Shown piece after piece: positions 46,675 to 59,083 of a DNA stretch of 64,000 nucleotides. The notes beneath the pieces are model-generated. The model saw only the letters and a program-made list of their open reading frames with translations. It was not told the DNA's origin and ran no database searches. Numbering within the stretch: position 1 is the stretch's first letter; every line of letters starts with the position of its first letter. Position numbers and translations under genes: made by a program. The DNA lies in contig MU405325.1 in assembly GCA_022836615.1 (NCBI GenBank), forward strand, positions 1 through 64,000. The letters are read 5' to 3'. The stretch is from Annulohypoxylon bovei var. microspora (lineage: Eukaryota > Ascomycota > Sordariomycetes > Xylariales > Hypoxylaceae).

Positions 46675-49025
46675 ATGACGAGCATCATGGATGAATACAC
46701 GGAAGGTCAATTGGAGAGCGACGATGTCTTTCCGTGCAAGGGGTGCGGTGAGGTAAGAAGAAGCATATGTCAATACTAAAAGGTGGCATTACTAAACTAT
46801 ACTTCTAATATAGATACTTGAAGAGGGCAAGGCGTTTGAACTAGGTAAGTTTGATGTCGATTTTACGATGTTTGCTGTATTTTGTTTCCTTGTACTGTGC
46901 AAAAATATGGTCTATTCGGGACAATTGTTCTAACATTGCTACAGCTGGAAACCGATGGCATCTCAATTGCTTCCGATGCAACACCTGCGGCACCCTCCTC
47001 GACTCAGATGCGAACTTGTTGTTGCTAGGCGACGGATCACTTATATGCAACAATTGCACGTACAGCTGCAGCGCTTGTGGCGATAAAATCGAAGATCTTG
47101 CAATATTGACCGGGGACCAAGCTTTTTGCGCCGCCTGCTTCAGATGCAGAAATTGTAAAAGAAAGATCGAAAACTTGCGATATGCTAGGACCTCACAAGG
47201 AATCTTCTGCATGAACTGCCACGAGTCTCTAATGGCAAGGCGTAGAAAGAAGTCTAAGGCTGCCGCCCAGGCAAAGGCGCGAGAGAAAGATTCGTCACCT
47301 ATGGTCGTGGAGAAGTCCCTTCCGGCACTTCCTCCTAACGCTATACCTCCTAATGCCTTTTCGAACGACAGAGTTGACCCCGAATCTGACACTCCTACCG
47401 AACTCTCTCCACGGCCACGACCTGCGTACCCTCGAAACGACTCGTCGAGAAGTAGTTCGAGACCGGCTAGATCGCCTGAGCGATCTGCCGATCATGCTAT
47501 GAGAGAAGGCGGCTTACTACCTGCGCAGAGTTACCGCAACAATCGAAACTCGGCGATCTTCTCAGGGGGCGACGTCATTAGCAATAGCACCGCCGATGAC
47601 CAAAGTTTCTTCATCCCAGTTGCTCTAGACCCCAGCCCGGTGCCAGCCGCAACGCCTAGGTCGGCGACAGAACCCATTAACGATGCCAACAAAAAGTCGA
47701 AGGACAAGGACTATTTCAATCTTGCGAAGCCGGCCTCTATATCAGAGCGAAGGGAACCTGCACAGTCTTCAGCGCCCCATATTGCTTTCCAGGAGAAGGG
47801 AAGACAATCTTCGTTCGACCATGAGACCCCACCTCCCCGAGACTTGAGTAGGAAGCTCTCCAAGTCTAGCAGAAGCGATAAGAACGTCCACTCAAAGCCA
47901 TCGCCTGCTTCGACTGAAGACAGAACTCACAAAATGACAAACGGAAGATCCCATCCCGCGGATGATTTCAAATTGCAAGAGGCGCCCAAGAGTAAGAAGA
48001 GTTCTAGAACAGATTCTCAGGCAAATGCAGTCCACGATTCCGTCAGTTCTAGGGGCAGCAGTAGTTCCGGTCGAAAAGATAAGGAGGCATTTCCCAATCT
48101 ACCGCTAACCGAGTCGCCCCTACTTTTACACGCTGGTGACAAGACTGGCACTCCGCGCAGCTCACAAGAATCTCGCCTCAAAGACGACGACGAAGTGCGG
48201 TCCAATGACTCCTTAGCTACATCGGTTAGCAACAATGCAAAGCCCATTACCAGGAAGGAGCTTCCTACTACAGCTACTAGAACCGGTGAGTACATAAATG
48301 AAGCATATAAATTTATCACTGACTAACGGTTATTGTTTAGTGAACGGTGCAGCATCTCGACCTGCCGCGGCCGATCCAAAGCCTGGTGACCCGTACATGA
48401 CCCCGAGAGCACCGCCGGCTCCACCTACGTCGGGTGCGGGCCAGGAGTCGGCCAGTTCGACAGGAGAACCCAAGACATCTCCCAAACTACCTCGGTGGAG
48501 TGCAGGCGGTGACTTCAGTATGGATGAAGACATGGCTCGTATTCTGGGTACGGACGAGGGTTCTTCTTCAATACTTCGTCGGGTTTCGAATGCGGTGCGC
48601 CATGGCCGAACAAATAGCACTGAATCTGGCAACAACCTTCCTCGCGTCGGTCATACGCGAAGCGCCAGCGAAACAACTCGCACAACCACGTCACCTCGTT
48701 GGCCAAAGACACCTATCGCGGAAGATGTAGTGAATGGTCATATCCGCGATATCACCAGTCCTCTATCGGTCGCTTCGAATGACGACCCGGTGCTATTGAA
48801 ACGACGCCTCCGAAATTCCGAGCAGCGAGTCGCTGAATTAGAGCGCCAGTTTCATAATGAGAAAGATCTTAAGAATCTCACCATCAAGTTAGAAGAGAAG
48901 CGAAAGACTGTTTCGGTGCTAGATACCCAAACTGAGATCATGATCCGTCAGCTAGAGGTGCTGGCTGGATACGTGGAAAGAGCCAAAGATACCAAGAGAC
49001 CTATCGACCCTCGTGAACTTGAGGA

Positions 49026-49033
49026 GTCGGCCC
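49026..49033 (+). repeat. Left target-site duplication of the hAT element
   Basis: GTCGGCCC, identical to 49489-49496. Joining 49033 to 49497 leaves one copy and restores the LIM-RhoGAP frame (E-E-S-A-L-K-D-F-V). Confidence 0.93.
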
Positions 49034-49488
49034 CAGCGGTCCCAACAAGTCAAACGTAAACTTGACTTGCTTGATACTTGACTTGCATAAGTCAATTCAA
49101 GCCCAACATATCGTCAAGTTTGGCAAGTCAAATTTCGGTTTTTTCTTGACTTGAGTGGGTCTAATTTTATGAAGGTATCGAGCCCCACTTATATGCCCAT
49201 AATTACGCGTATAGTGGTGTTTTGACCAACCCACCAACCCCCGAAATATACGGCATTACCGAGTTTTATGGGACCCGGGTAAGTAACCACGGTTGAAAAA
49301 TCGACGACGATGTTCACGATGCACAGGCCAGGAACATGGGTTATGGACCCGCTTTTTGTATGATTATTACCTAAGCAAGCCAAGCTGGAAAAATCGTCAA
49401 GTATTTAAGAATTGCTTCAAACTTGATTTGACTTACACAAGTCAAAATCAGCTTCACATTTGACTTGCTTGACTTGTTGGGACCCCTG
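49034..49488. mobile_element. Non-autonomous hAT element (MITE), 455 bp
   Basis: The terminal inverted repeats are CAGCGGTCCCAACAAGTCAA on the left and its complement with one mismatch (CAGGGG...) on the right, 20 bp. They fit the YARNG start of hAT ends. The flanks carry a perfect 8-bp duplication. Both ends contain many copies of AAGTCAA/TTGACTT in either orientation, like the subterminal transposase sites of hAT elements. It has no transposase ORF. It is not visibly RIP-mutated. Confidence 0.92.
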
Positions 49489-49496
49489 GTCGGCCC
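49489..49496 (+). repeat. Right target-site duplication of the hAT element
   Basis: GTCGGCCC, a perfect 8-bp copy of 49026-49033, the length expected for hAT transposition. Confidence 0.93.
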
Positions 49497-50927
49497 TAAA
49501 GGACTTCGTTCAGAAGCTCGAGAAGCTCAGGCAGTCCATGACAGCTAGCCTGGAGCAGCTACACACGGAGCGGGACGAACTCGTCGAGGAGAAGAATAGG
49601 GCAATCGTAGACAGGGATCGTGCTCGAGTGGAGTTTGAACAACTGGTTTCTAAGAATGCACAGTTGGCCGACTTGAACAATGACCTTACAAACCAGATAC
49701 AGGAACGATTCAAGAATCATTCGGATCCCAAATCACCTCCGAACGGTCTTGGAATTTATAACCAGCACAGGGGCACATCAAATAACTCTGTGAGCTTAGA
49801 TAGCTCTAGTATTCAGACCGGTGGATCACTCTTAGCCGTTGACTCGGAAGAACCAATTCTCGAATCTGGACCGACCGTGGTTAAGATAGGAAAAGGCCAG
49901 GTGAAGAAGTTTAACTGGAAGAAGGGTTCGAAGGCTATGGCCCAGAATATCGCCAAGGGGGTTAATCGCACAGTCGTCGCCTTCCAACAACCTGAGCGCG
50001 AGCGTCACTTGGGTATGGCTGGTGAGAATATCGGTCTGCCCTACAACATGACTGTCGCGCAGGTCGAGGCGCCAGTTACGCACATACCTGCCATGAACAT
50101 GAACGGTCTAAATCGCCAACAGATGAACGATGCTACCCGCCAAGGTTTCTTCAATTTCAAGAAACCTCAGACAATGCAGAAGAGTATGACGACGGCCAAC
50201 ATTACTACTACTCCGGCAGTGGCCGAGCTGCCCTCGGTGCTTTTTGGATCCGACCTATCAGAGCGAGCCGATTTCGAACGCCGCCAAATCCCCTGCGTTG
50301 TGACCCGTTGTATAGAAGAAGTCGAGCTCAGAGGCATGGACATGGAGGGTATCTACCGCAAAACTGGTGGAAATTCCCAAACCAAGGCCATCCAGGAAGG
50401 ATTCGACAAGAATGAGAACTTTGATATTTCTGACCCGGACATGGATATCACCGCCGTGACGAGTGTGCTGAAGCAGTACTTCAGGAAGCTTCCGACACCG
50501 CTGTTGACGTTTGATGTCTATGACCGTATCCTCGAGACTAACTGTAAGTATCGAAAAAAAAAACAGACGTATTGACTATCGTTGAAACTAACTTAATTAG
50601 CGATTACGGGCGATGCGGAGAAGTGCGCACACTTGCAGAATGTATTTAACCACCTACCGCAGCAACACAAAGACTGTCTCGAGTTCTTGATGTTCCATCT
50701 TCATCGCGTTGCCACCCGAGAGCGCGAGAATCTTGTAAGTGAATACGCCGTTCTACACCGAGCGCACTCAGCTAATAGTTGAATAGATGACACCTAAGAA
50801 TCTCGCTGTGGTCTTTGCCCCGACTATTATGAGAGACCACAACATCGAGAGAGAGATGACGGACATGCACGCCAAGAATCTTGCCGTGCAGTTCATTATC
50901 GAGAACACGCATAACATTTTCACCTAA

Positions 50928-53239
50928 TCCAAGCCGGTTTTACTGCCATGGGCTCATCAACCATACGATTCGATCCTTGTACATATTACACGAAAAGAAC
51001 GAAGTACTCTTCGTCAATTTCCCGAAGTTGCAAAAGTTATCAGCATTCGAGTAAACGTTTAGAGTCTTCGCAGATATCACGACCGTCATACGGTCAGTCG
51101 AGACGTACCGCCTCACTCCTCTTCTATTCACGAACACGAAACCGACCCATCCGGCCCATTGGATTTTTTTTCGACTCTTTCTATTCGAGGAGGTGTCCCG
51201 GCGGGATTTTCTGTCTTTACGGTAGGAAATTTAATGATATCCTTGAGAGCATTGCGAATTTTGTTCATTTCCGAGAGGGAGGGGTGGGCTTCGCATTCCG
51301 ATTCTTTTTTCTAAGAGACTTGGCAGCTGGATGATCCAAGTACTTAGAGGGAGATACGGCTAGTCGGTACGATAGGTTTCAGGAGAGGAGAGAAAGCCAG
51401 AGAAAGAAGAAGCAGAGACAGGAAGTAGAAGTTCGATAGTTTCACGCCGTGCTTGGGCCGATGCCCAAGTACCTAGCTTTTAAGGAGAGGGGAGGGGAAT
51501 TTGAGTGGAGGAGAGGCAGACGACATATTGCAGGCTTGGAGAATGGCCATACTCTCCAACGCCGTGTAAACTCGACGTTACGTTAGCTAGGCAGGGCAGA
51601 CAGTTGCTATGAACAGAGATCCCAAGTGCTGGTTTTCCAGATTTGTTGGCGTTATTCGCCATGTGAAGTGATTGTGGATTTAGAGAAGGCTCGCCCGTGA
51701 CCCGATGTGCTTCTAATCAATTATAGATGCTATAGAGAGTATGAGCGTACCTCCTTTTATTACATCCGTATTTGCTAATTTCTTAGTTGTGCTTAGCATT
51801 CTTATCCTAGGTAATCGTAAGACCGTATTTTATACACGGCCTTCGGCTTTCTTTTTAAACCAACAATTAGCATATCTCAATGTCTCAAAATAGTTTTATT
51901 ATTTTGCTAGGATTTGGTTTTGCCGGTAGGGGGCGAGAAAGAATAATTATTATAAATCATGTTCCAGTGAAAATAGCCCCTCAAGATCAAACTAAGGCCA
52001 GTGATAATTCTTCATTTGTTGGTTCAATATGCTAGGTATATACTCGCTGGCGATAGGAGGACGAGGTGTAGGCAAGACGTTTACCACAACATTGAATAGC
52101 CCCCATGGAAGTGCCATTCATAAAAGGAGAGAAGAAGATGAAGATGAGGTATGAATCGTGTAACCTGAGGTTCATATCCGGAGTGAGAGGGTCGGCCTTG
52201 AAGCCTTTCTAGGACTCTAGAAGCTTTGAAAAACTACCTAGTACTAAAAAAGATGGTCTCTAGGAAGATCGAGCAAAGAGTATCATGGACCAAATCACAC
52301 GTTTGCTGTCGCCCCCAAGTTCGCGTATTGGAGTGGAAGCACGGTTGGATATTCCATCGGCGGACCTAACCCCATTTTATAGTGCTCCATTGCTAATTGG
52401 CTTCACACCCACTACTACTACCTAACAAGCATCTCGACGAATCATATAGCTATAGTGACCGAGACGTTCATGTCAGCTGTTTCCCACGTTTTTTCTTTTC
52501 TTTTTCAATTAATTTCCTAGGCAATAAGGCCCGGATTACACAAACGCAGCTGTCCGCCCGTACATCCATTTCGAGACGGCAAGCTTCGGGCTCTAGCCAG
52601 GTACGGCAGGACGAAACGCCAGGAACAGCTCGCTTCCCATGTCCGGCATTTATTTCCATACGTGGCTGCGTAATGAAAAAAAAGGCCCTAGGGAAGAAGA
52701 AAAACGTGGGAGAGCTGTAGCCCCCCGTCTGACATGCATACCGCGCCTGCGAGCTATTCCCCGATCGGGCGCGGTCTAGATGGGCTGGAGTGCTGGCAGC
52801 TCGCTCTCACCTTCCTGTTCCTTGATCTTGCGCAATCTTACGCTTCCGTATCAGACACTTCGGCGGACGACTGCTTATGAGCTGAAGACTGGTGTTATTA
52901 TTACCTGCCCGAACCAAAAGAAAAAGACAAGCAATGGCTGTAGTAGCCGTTATTACATACGTAGGGCCTAGGACCCTACCTAGGTATTGTCTTACTAGGT
53001 ATGTAGCAGTAGTTGAAGAAACATACGATCTTTAAATATGCGAGCGTTTGACGCCTGTGTTAGCTCAGCGGCTTTAATATGCCGATACGATTAACGCTCG
53101 GCGTCTGTGCGGCCAGCCTGGCAGATGTGTGGAAGCAGTCCCGCGTGGCAGGGCTGCTTATAGGTAGCGATCGATCGCCCGCGTGCGCCTAGATTCCAGT
53201 CCGAAGATTTTTGCTTAATACTTACCCCTGGCTTTAGGG
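50928..53239. other. Intergenic, 3' of LIM-RhoGAP
   Basis: It starts with the LIM-RhoGAP 3' UTR. No gene is recognised and short ORFs have no family resemblance. A TACCTAGGTA-type tract lies at about 52977-52988. A partial tRNA-like run near 53050-53110 was considered and rejected. Confidence 0.5.
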
Positions 53240-53247
53240 CTAATCAT
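53240..53247 (+). repeat. Left target-site duplication of second hAT-like element
   Basis: CTAATCAT, identical to 53734-53741. Confidence 0.8.
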
Positions 53248-53733
53248 TAGTGGACGAAATAACACGTATTTTGGATCGTTATACCGCATTTATACATACA
53301 TACCTTATTATGCTATTATACTTATTATAAAATACACTTATACAAGTATAAGCACTTATCATGCATAATAAACTCCGGATTTTCCATTATAATTAATAAA
53401 ACATCGTGTTTTATTACTTCATTTATTTTTAAAGTTTTAATATTTAAAAATTTATTACTTAAGTCCAAATCGTTTCTTAACATTTTAAACAAAGAAATCA
53501 AAAGGATAGAAAAACGGTTTTATATTTAATTTTTTTTATTTTTCGTAATATTAAGCCTTAAGGATCGAAGGTTTAATAGGTCGAGATATATACGTAATAT
53601 ATAAATAATCTCGATAAATATAAGGCCGTATTAGTTTATCCGTTCCGTAACACGTATAAGGGATTGTTATACCGTATTAATACATGAATTATGCGTATAA
53701 TGAATAATACGTGTAATAAGTATTCGTTCACTA
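53248..53733. mobile_element. AT-rich, RIP-marked hAT-like MITE, 486 bp
   Basis: The ends are TAGTGGACGAA on the left and TTCGTTCACTA on the right: 11-bp inverted repeats with one G/A difference, fitting the hAT YARNG start. They are flanked by a perfect 8-bp duplication. A further shared block ending ACACGTATT lies just inside both ends in inverted orientation. A 25-bp direct repeat occurs at 53273-53297 and 53661-53685 with three differences, two of them C/T. The interior is much more AT-rich than its flanks, consistent with RIP. No ORF. Confidence 0.8.
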
Positions 53734-53741
53734 CTAATCAT
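53734..53741 (+). repeat. Right target-site duplication of second hAT-like element
   Basis: CTAATCAT, a perfect 8-bp copy of 53240-53247. Confidence 0.8.
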
Positions 53742-55167
53742 CTGTGCGGTTCAGCGCTGCGTACCTGGTACACGTATGTCAGCGCTATCGTATAAGGTAG
53801 GTACCTAGCTAGAGCTGAAGCTGAAGCTAATCCGGGCTGTTAATAATTTTAGCAAGGACGTTGGGATAGTTTTTTAAGACTCACTCTATCGATCTATCTA
53901 TGTATCTAAGAGCGCAGTCCTCTCTTCCGTCATAGTTTCTTATATTAGTCTCTCACATATCACATTGTTGGTCGCCCGCCTACCAGTCGAGACATGATTT
54001 ACGCACGAGACGCACCCGTAGCCAACTCGCTGCTGGTTGGTAGCATCGGCATGCAAGTGTCGAGTGACGGGCCTCGCAGATAATCAATGTAGGGAGGGAG
54101 GGTAGGAGGCCATAGGCAATAGTTCCCCAAGACCACCCCTGGAATGCGATCCTCTAGCGATCGAGTGCGAGCCGAAGGATGCAAATTGCAGCGCTGCAGT
54201 CGCTCCCCAAACGGCTTAGCACCGCCAGCCTGCTTCTAAACCCCACGGCCTTTTCTGCCACCTACAGGTAGGTAGGTACACACGGTAGGATGTGGGAGGT
54301 CGCGGGTTATTACATGCGTGCCTCATCAATTGAGAATATCTCCCGAGACAAGCATATGCCATACATCACAACAGCTAAGGTAGCAGGGTAGGTAGCAGCA
54401 GTATTGTCCGAGTAGAGCTCCAGCTGTCCACGAGAGCGGTCAGGCACTTGAACAAAAAAGAAAACAAGCAAGAAAGCATGTCTCGGTATCCGTCCGATTT
54501 CCAACACCGCCGCAGTCGTGCTGTTGGAGACGGAGCTCGCTAGTTTCTTGCCTCGTCAACGCCGCCCGCTGATTGGCGGCGCCGCAGATGACATGTTAGG
54601 AATCGCAGATGGGCTGCTGCTTGCTGCTGCTGCTGCGCTCCTACAGTACCGGATTAATCGCAGCGCGTTCAGGGTTCCTGATCCCGGGCGGCCGACCCCC
54701 TGTTCCATTGCGTCGTCGCCGTGGGCAGCTCTGGTTCTCTTTTCCGTCGTAGGAAGGATTGCTGCGGGAGGTATAAGTCGCCGCCGGATCCTCCTCTTCT
54801 TCTTGGGGGCTGGCGAGACCTACACCTATTTCCTGCCCCTCTCGCGCGAGGTAGCTGTTTAACGTGCGTGCGTCGAAGAAGCGTAGTCGGCCTTGTCAGT
54901 TTGGGACTTTTTCGTTTTTTGGATTTTTTTTCTTTTTGGATTTGGCTGCGAGATATACATACGTGATCTGCCGGTACTGCGATGCAAAAGGTCTCTGCCC
55001 GCGCTCCCGTGAAGGAATATCCTGCAGCTTGCTCGTTCCGCTGTCCTGCGCTTCCTTCGAGCTCACCCCGGATTTTTTTCCCAATTCCTTTCCTTACTTT
55101 ACTCTCGGGCGGCGCCCCCCTCCTCATAATGTTCAATCCTTCCTCCTGAAATGTTCAAGCCGCCCCG
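53742..55167. other. Intergenic, promoter side of kelch gene
   Basis: No gene recognised. A (GCT)n tract at about 54615-54640 and TAGG repeats near 54266-54277 and 53797-53810 are visible. The last ~300 bp is CT-rich and probably the kelch gene promoter or leader. Confidence 0.5.
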
Positions 55168-57158
55168 ATGAAGGGCTCGTGTGCGCCTTTTAGACTGCTG
55201 CTGTTCGCGGTGCTGGGGTTTCCGGGAGGGAGAGGCGGGTTGGTGGACGGGCGTGGGGTCGTGAGACGCGACGGCGACGATCCCCCGGGTCCTGATGGTT
55301 TCGTCCGGCATAGATATCCTACAGGTTAGCAGAGGTGCGATATCTTGAGCGAATTAGTCCGGTCTAATTTTTGAGTATAGTCGTGGCGTTTGGAGATCAC
55401 CTCTATATAGACGGCGGCGAGTTGTCCCAGCAGCCCAACGGGACTGAATCAAACGGCACTCAATCGGATCAGACATACCCTTCATACGCTGGTATATTCA
55501 TCTAGTGCACGAAATACCTATAATACGTCTACTAATGAGTGAGTAGTGAACTCAACGTTTTCTCTGAACCTGAATGAATCATGGACGAACGACACGGTCA
55601 CGTTCCGCTCGATTCCCAAGACGGCACCGCTCCTCGACCAGCAAGTATACTGGTCCGATCCCACCAACGGCGCCGGAGCTCTTTACACCTGGGGCGGAAT
55701 GGCCGTGGGGTCCGATCCACCGCCCTCGAACGAGCTGTGGTTATTCAACACGGACGGCACCGGCGGCGGGACATGGTCACAAGTCCTGCAAGGGGACTAC
55801 CGGAACTTCGCAGGGCTGTCGCAGCCGGTGGGCGCGGCCTTCACGCAGGCGGACCACGTGGGGTACGCGCTGGGCGGCCAGGCGACCTCGCGGACGGACG
55901 GCTCGATCCAGAAGGAGGACCCGGGGTACGCGCTGACGGGGCTCGTGTCGTACGACTTTCAGACCGGGCTGTGGGCCAACAGCTCGACCGTCTCGGAATA
56001 CGGCGGCTACGGCACGAACCTGAACGGCCGCGCCGAGGCCGTGCCGTTCGGGCCCAACGGGCTGCTGCTCTTCTTCGGCGGCGCGGAGACCCCCGTCGAC
56101 GCGACGAATAATAGCGTCGTCCAGGTCAACTGGAACTATCTCACCCTGCACGACCCCATCACGGGCGCGTGGTATAAGCAGGGGACGAGCGGGGCGCGGC
56201 CGCCGACGGTGGAACGCGCGTGTAGTGTTGGGGTGCAGGGGCCGAATAATACGTATGAAATGTAGGTCTACTTCCGTGGTTTGGTCTGAAGAACTAGGTT
56301 AAAACGAGAAGTGAGAAGTGAGAAGTGAACAGATATTAACGGGTTGAGTATAGATTCATATACGGCGGCGCATCGGACCAAACGGAGAGCACGTCTGCGG
56401 ACGTGCATGTATTATCGCTTCCCGGGTTCGTCTTCTTCGACGCGCAGTCTCCCGGTACTCCGCGCGCCGACCACGCTTGTACGGTGGTTGGCAACGGCAA
56501 GAGGCAGATGCTGAGCTACGGAGGTGTTGACGGCGGCCCTGGACTTCGGAATCCCACGACGACACCCGATCCGTGGAAACAGGGACTTGGCGTTTACGAC
56601 ATGACCGAGATGAAATGGACGGATTCGTACGATCCAAATGCGGCGGATTACGAGAGCCCAGCTGTTGTAGCAGATTGGTACGCTCAAGGAGGGTTGGATA
56701 CAGTGAGCTGGTGTGATAAGCTGGGGGCGCTATTCGTCAACGGGAGCTCGATTACATACGGCGCGGCCGGGAACTCTACGTCGACGGATAGCACCGACAG
56801 CTCTCGGTTTAAAAAGACGGGTATTATCGTCGGGTGCACCGTGGGAGGAGTAGTGTTCTTGAGCATTGCCAGCACCCTCACATTCCTAGTGCTGCGATGG
56901 AGGCGGCGGCGTCGCGAAAGCACGATAGCCAGCACGCTGAACGAGTACCGACCGGAGCCCTGGCCGAAAGACTCGCCCCGGATGCGGTCGACCACGCCGG
57001 GGACGATGGTGTCGTCGCCGACGCCGGTCGAGCCGATGGAGATCGGCGGCACGACGAGAGGGGAATTACCCGCCGAGGACGTGGAGTGGACATACGAACT
57101 CCCGGTCCCTACACCGCGGCTGAGACCTGAGCTTCCGGATCGGAAGTATTCAACTTAA
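55168..57158 (+). CDS. Kelch-repeat protein with signal peptide and single TM segment
   Basis: Exons are 55168-55324, 55381-55491, 55547-56261 and 56354-57158, giving 595 aa. Introns are 56, 55 and 92 bp. The start ATG opens MKGSCAPFRLLLFAVLG, a signal-peptide-like sequence. Exon 1 splices in phase 1 to VVAFGDHLYIDGGEL, the first kelch blade. More blades end in YTWGG, YALGG, LFFGG, IYGG and SYGG, so a beta-propeller covers about residues 53-470 with several N-glycosylation sequons (NST, NES, NDT, NNT). A hydrophobic segment at about 481-507 is followed by RWRRRRR and a Pro-rich cytosolic tail. The topology predicted is type I, with the propeller outside the cell. Proteins of this plan are common in Pezizomycotina and mostly uncharacterised. 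No enzymatic motif was seen. The coding sequence is GC-rich. Confidence 0.87.
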
Positions 57159-57588
57159 TGTAATTATATTATGTAAAGCCAATTAAGCCTTAATATGTAT
57201 TGTCAGTTCAGAAAACTGGCTGATGAACTGTGAGATGCGAAGCCTGCCTCGTGGCTGTCGTCTCGTGTTCATCTTCTCAAAATCCAACGTTCTCGCCTAA
57301 CTTTTCCTGCAGTAAGCCACTTCTCATCATCCTTTTTTTGGTAGTGACAGAGTTGATGTGCGTCTGTCTGCGGTGCTCGTATGGAGACGTCTCATGCTAT
57401 CTCATCCGTATCATTCAAAGCCTAGCATAGAGTGTGACTGTAACTGTAATCCATCTTGGCCTGTTTAGTGACGAATTCCCATCGACTAAATGTTTAGCCT
57501 ATCCAGTTACCATTGCATATCCTAGCTGGGCGAAAAAGTTATCATTTCGCTCTCTTGCCGGGAATGAAATTTCCTTCATTTCATCTAG
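57159..57588. other. Convergent intergenic region
   Basis: It carries the 3' flanks of the kelch gene and of the Fyv7-like gene on the other strand. No other feature. Confidence 0.5.
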
Positions 57589-58274
57589 TTACCCAACCAT
57601 TTTCTTCACCTTCTCAAGCAATAGTCCACTCTCCCTACCCAGCCTGCGCTGTCCGTCCCGACCAGGTTTCCGCGCCTTCGCCATGGCTTTTCGGAACCTC
57701 TCACGCTCGGCGACTTTGCGATTCCGCTCTTCATTGCGCCTCTCATATTCCTGGGTGCGTGCTTCCACCTCCGCCCTCTTGCTCTCCGCATCGACTGTCG
57801 CTTTGTCAAAGTAGCCGGGTTTGCGCGGGTGCTGCTTGCGCCGGCGCGGGCGGTCTCTTAATTGCTGCTGTGAAAGGGGCTCTGTCTGCTCCTCTTCTTC
57901 ATCGTTGTCTAGCATGGCCTGCCTCTCAGGGTGAAGCTGAGGTGAAGGAGGCTCTGCATTTGCATCTGCATCTGCATCTACATCTTCGGCACCCACAGTA
58001 GCGCTCTCAGGTTTAGAAGATGCTTGTTCCGCAGCTTTTATCTTCTTGTAGGCCTTCTTAACCTTCGCCTTATGGATCAGGTCTTTCTTTATTTTATCGA
58101 CTTAGATCGGGTCGAATTAGTCATTTGCATGTCATAGAGAGTGAGTAGATGCAAACCTTTTCTCTTCCATGGACCATCCGGAAGATTTTGTGGTCCTACG
58201 CGAAAACCTTTACGAAGCTTTTTTGCCGCTGGAGTGGCTGCGCCGTCTGATTCGAGAGGTCTTTTCGTCGCCAT
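57589..58274 (-). CDS. rRNA-processing protein Fyv7-like
   Basis: Fyv7 is a small nucleolar protein of the SSU processome needed for 18S maturation. Exons on the minus strand are 58274-58157 and 58100-57589, giving 209 aa. The 56-bp intron (donor GTTTGC, acceptor AAG) joins in phase 1 as PWKRKVDKIKKDLIHKAKVKKAY, the conserved family core. The start MATKRPLESDG is preferred over an in-frame ATG nine bases upstream. The protein is very rich in Lys, Arg and Glu. It has an acidic DADADANAE stretch at about 76-86 and then a long charged helix to a conserved C-terminal KVAERERFRKAMAKARKPGRDGQ region with GLLLEKVKKM. It has no TM segment or signal. The assignment rests on recognition of the N-terminal GFRVGPxNLPDGPW motif and overall composition. 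It diverges from the Atos-like gene. Confidence 0.78.
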
Positions 58275-59083
58275 CTTCAACAAACAAAATATTGTTTATG
58301 TGAAATCTCTGGGGTATGAGATTTTTTCATAAAGGTTTAGTGACTAAAAAGTGTTGTATTCAACAGTTTCACACTTTGAAGCTTCAAGTTATCTGATTTA
58401 GCAGAAGTCAATTGAGATATCGATAAGCTCTAATGGATAAAACCCTTTATGCACGCACTATGTATGTACCTGGATGGACCTACCTAACCAAGTGCGCCAA
58501 GTCTAGCTCTTTCCGGATTACAGCACAGGCTCATCGCCCCTGTCACCGCTTATCCTTGCCGATACCGCCCCAAATTTGGTAGTCTTTTGCCCAAATAGGT
58601 GCGTTAAATGGCCTTAGATAGGCGCTAATTATGACGCTGGACTTACTAAATGCCATTGTACAGGTCATAAGATTGATAGGCGAGGAAAGTCCGGATGATC
58701 AGAAACAATCCTACATTAACGTGCCTTCCAACCTCTTACACCTGTCTTGAGATAATAGGTCATAAACTAAGACTTTCTTCAACCTTCAACCTCTCAACTT
58801 CATTTTAAGTCTAGACAGACGAAGCATTGAAAATACCCAACCCACTTCAACCCCGCCAGTTAGCCCTACATACCTGTGCTGCCTGTGTCAAACAGCACAT
58901 ATCCTTGCTGTTTCGTTTCAAACTTCCCTGTCCTCTGAGTCAATGAGGCGAGCACGAGTCAGTTCCTGATACCGACCCATCTCTTCGCAGTGAAATAGAA
59001 AACCTTCGAAGACCACTGAAAATGTTTAAATGCTTATAACATGACCTTATTCACAAAGCTCTAGACCGACTACCGAATGTACG
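58275..59083. other. Divergent promoter region Fyv7-like / Atos-like
   Basis: Both genes read outward. No ORF or repeat of note, apart from CT/CA-rich sequence before 59084 typical of fungal 5' leaders. Confidence 0.5.

Larger units (their letters stand above)
46675..50927 (+). pseudogene. LIM-domain Rho GTPase-activating protein (Rga1-like), coding sequence interrupted by a hAT element
   Basis: RhoGAPs of this architecture stimulate GTP hydrolysis on Cdc42/Rho GTPases to control polarity and septation. Exons are 46675-46752, 46814-46844, 46945-48285, 48341-49033, 49497-50543, 50601-50734 and 50787-50927, counting the insertion as removed. That gives 1154 aa. LIM1 is at about residues 21-78 (CKGCGE...HLNCFRCNTC) and LIM2 at about 81-137, with Cys in place of the usual His. 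A long Ser/Pro-rich disordered region follows, then coiled coil at about 633-789 and RhoGAP at about 976-1153, with the arginine finger in GIYRKTGG. A 455-bp transposon at 49034-49488 falls in the coiled coil. As written, translation stops at 49057-49059 after about 722 aa, losing the GAP domain. All else is intact, so the insertion is recent or is spliced out. Lrg1-type proteins are the alternative family. Confidence 0.85.

Noticed and set aside
49460..50575. Separate 371-aa gene starting inside the hAT element
   Set aside because: Its reading frame simply continues the LIM-RhoGAP coiled coil. The upstream part lies in the transposon, and the end runs past a good donor at 50544.
53040..53130. 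tRNA-like sequence with a D-arm-like TTAGCTCAGCGG run
   Set aside because: There is no TTCRANYC T-arm and no acceptor stem pairs at the right spacing.
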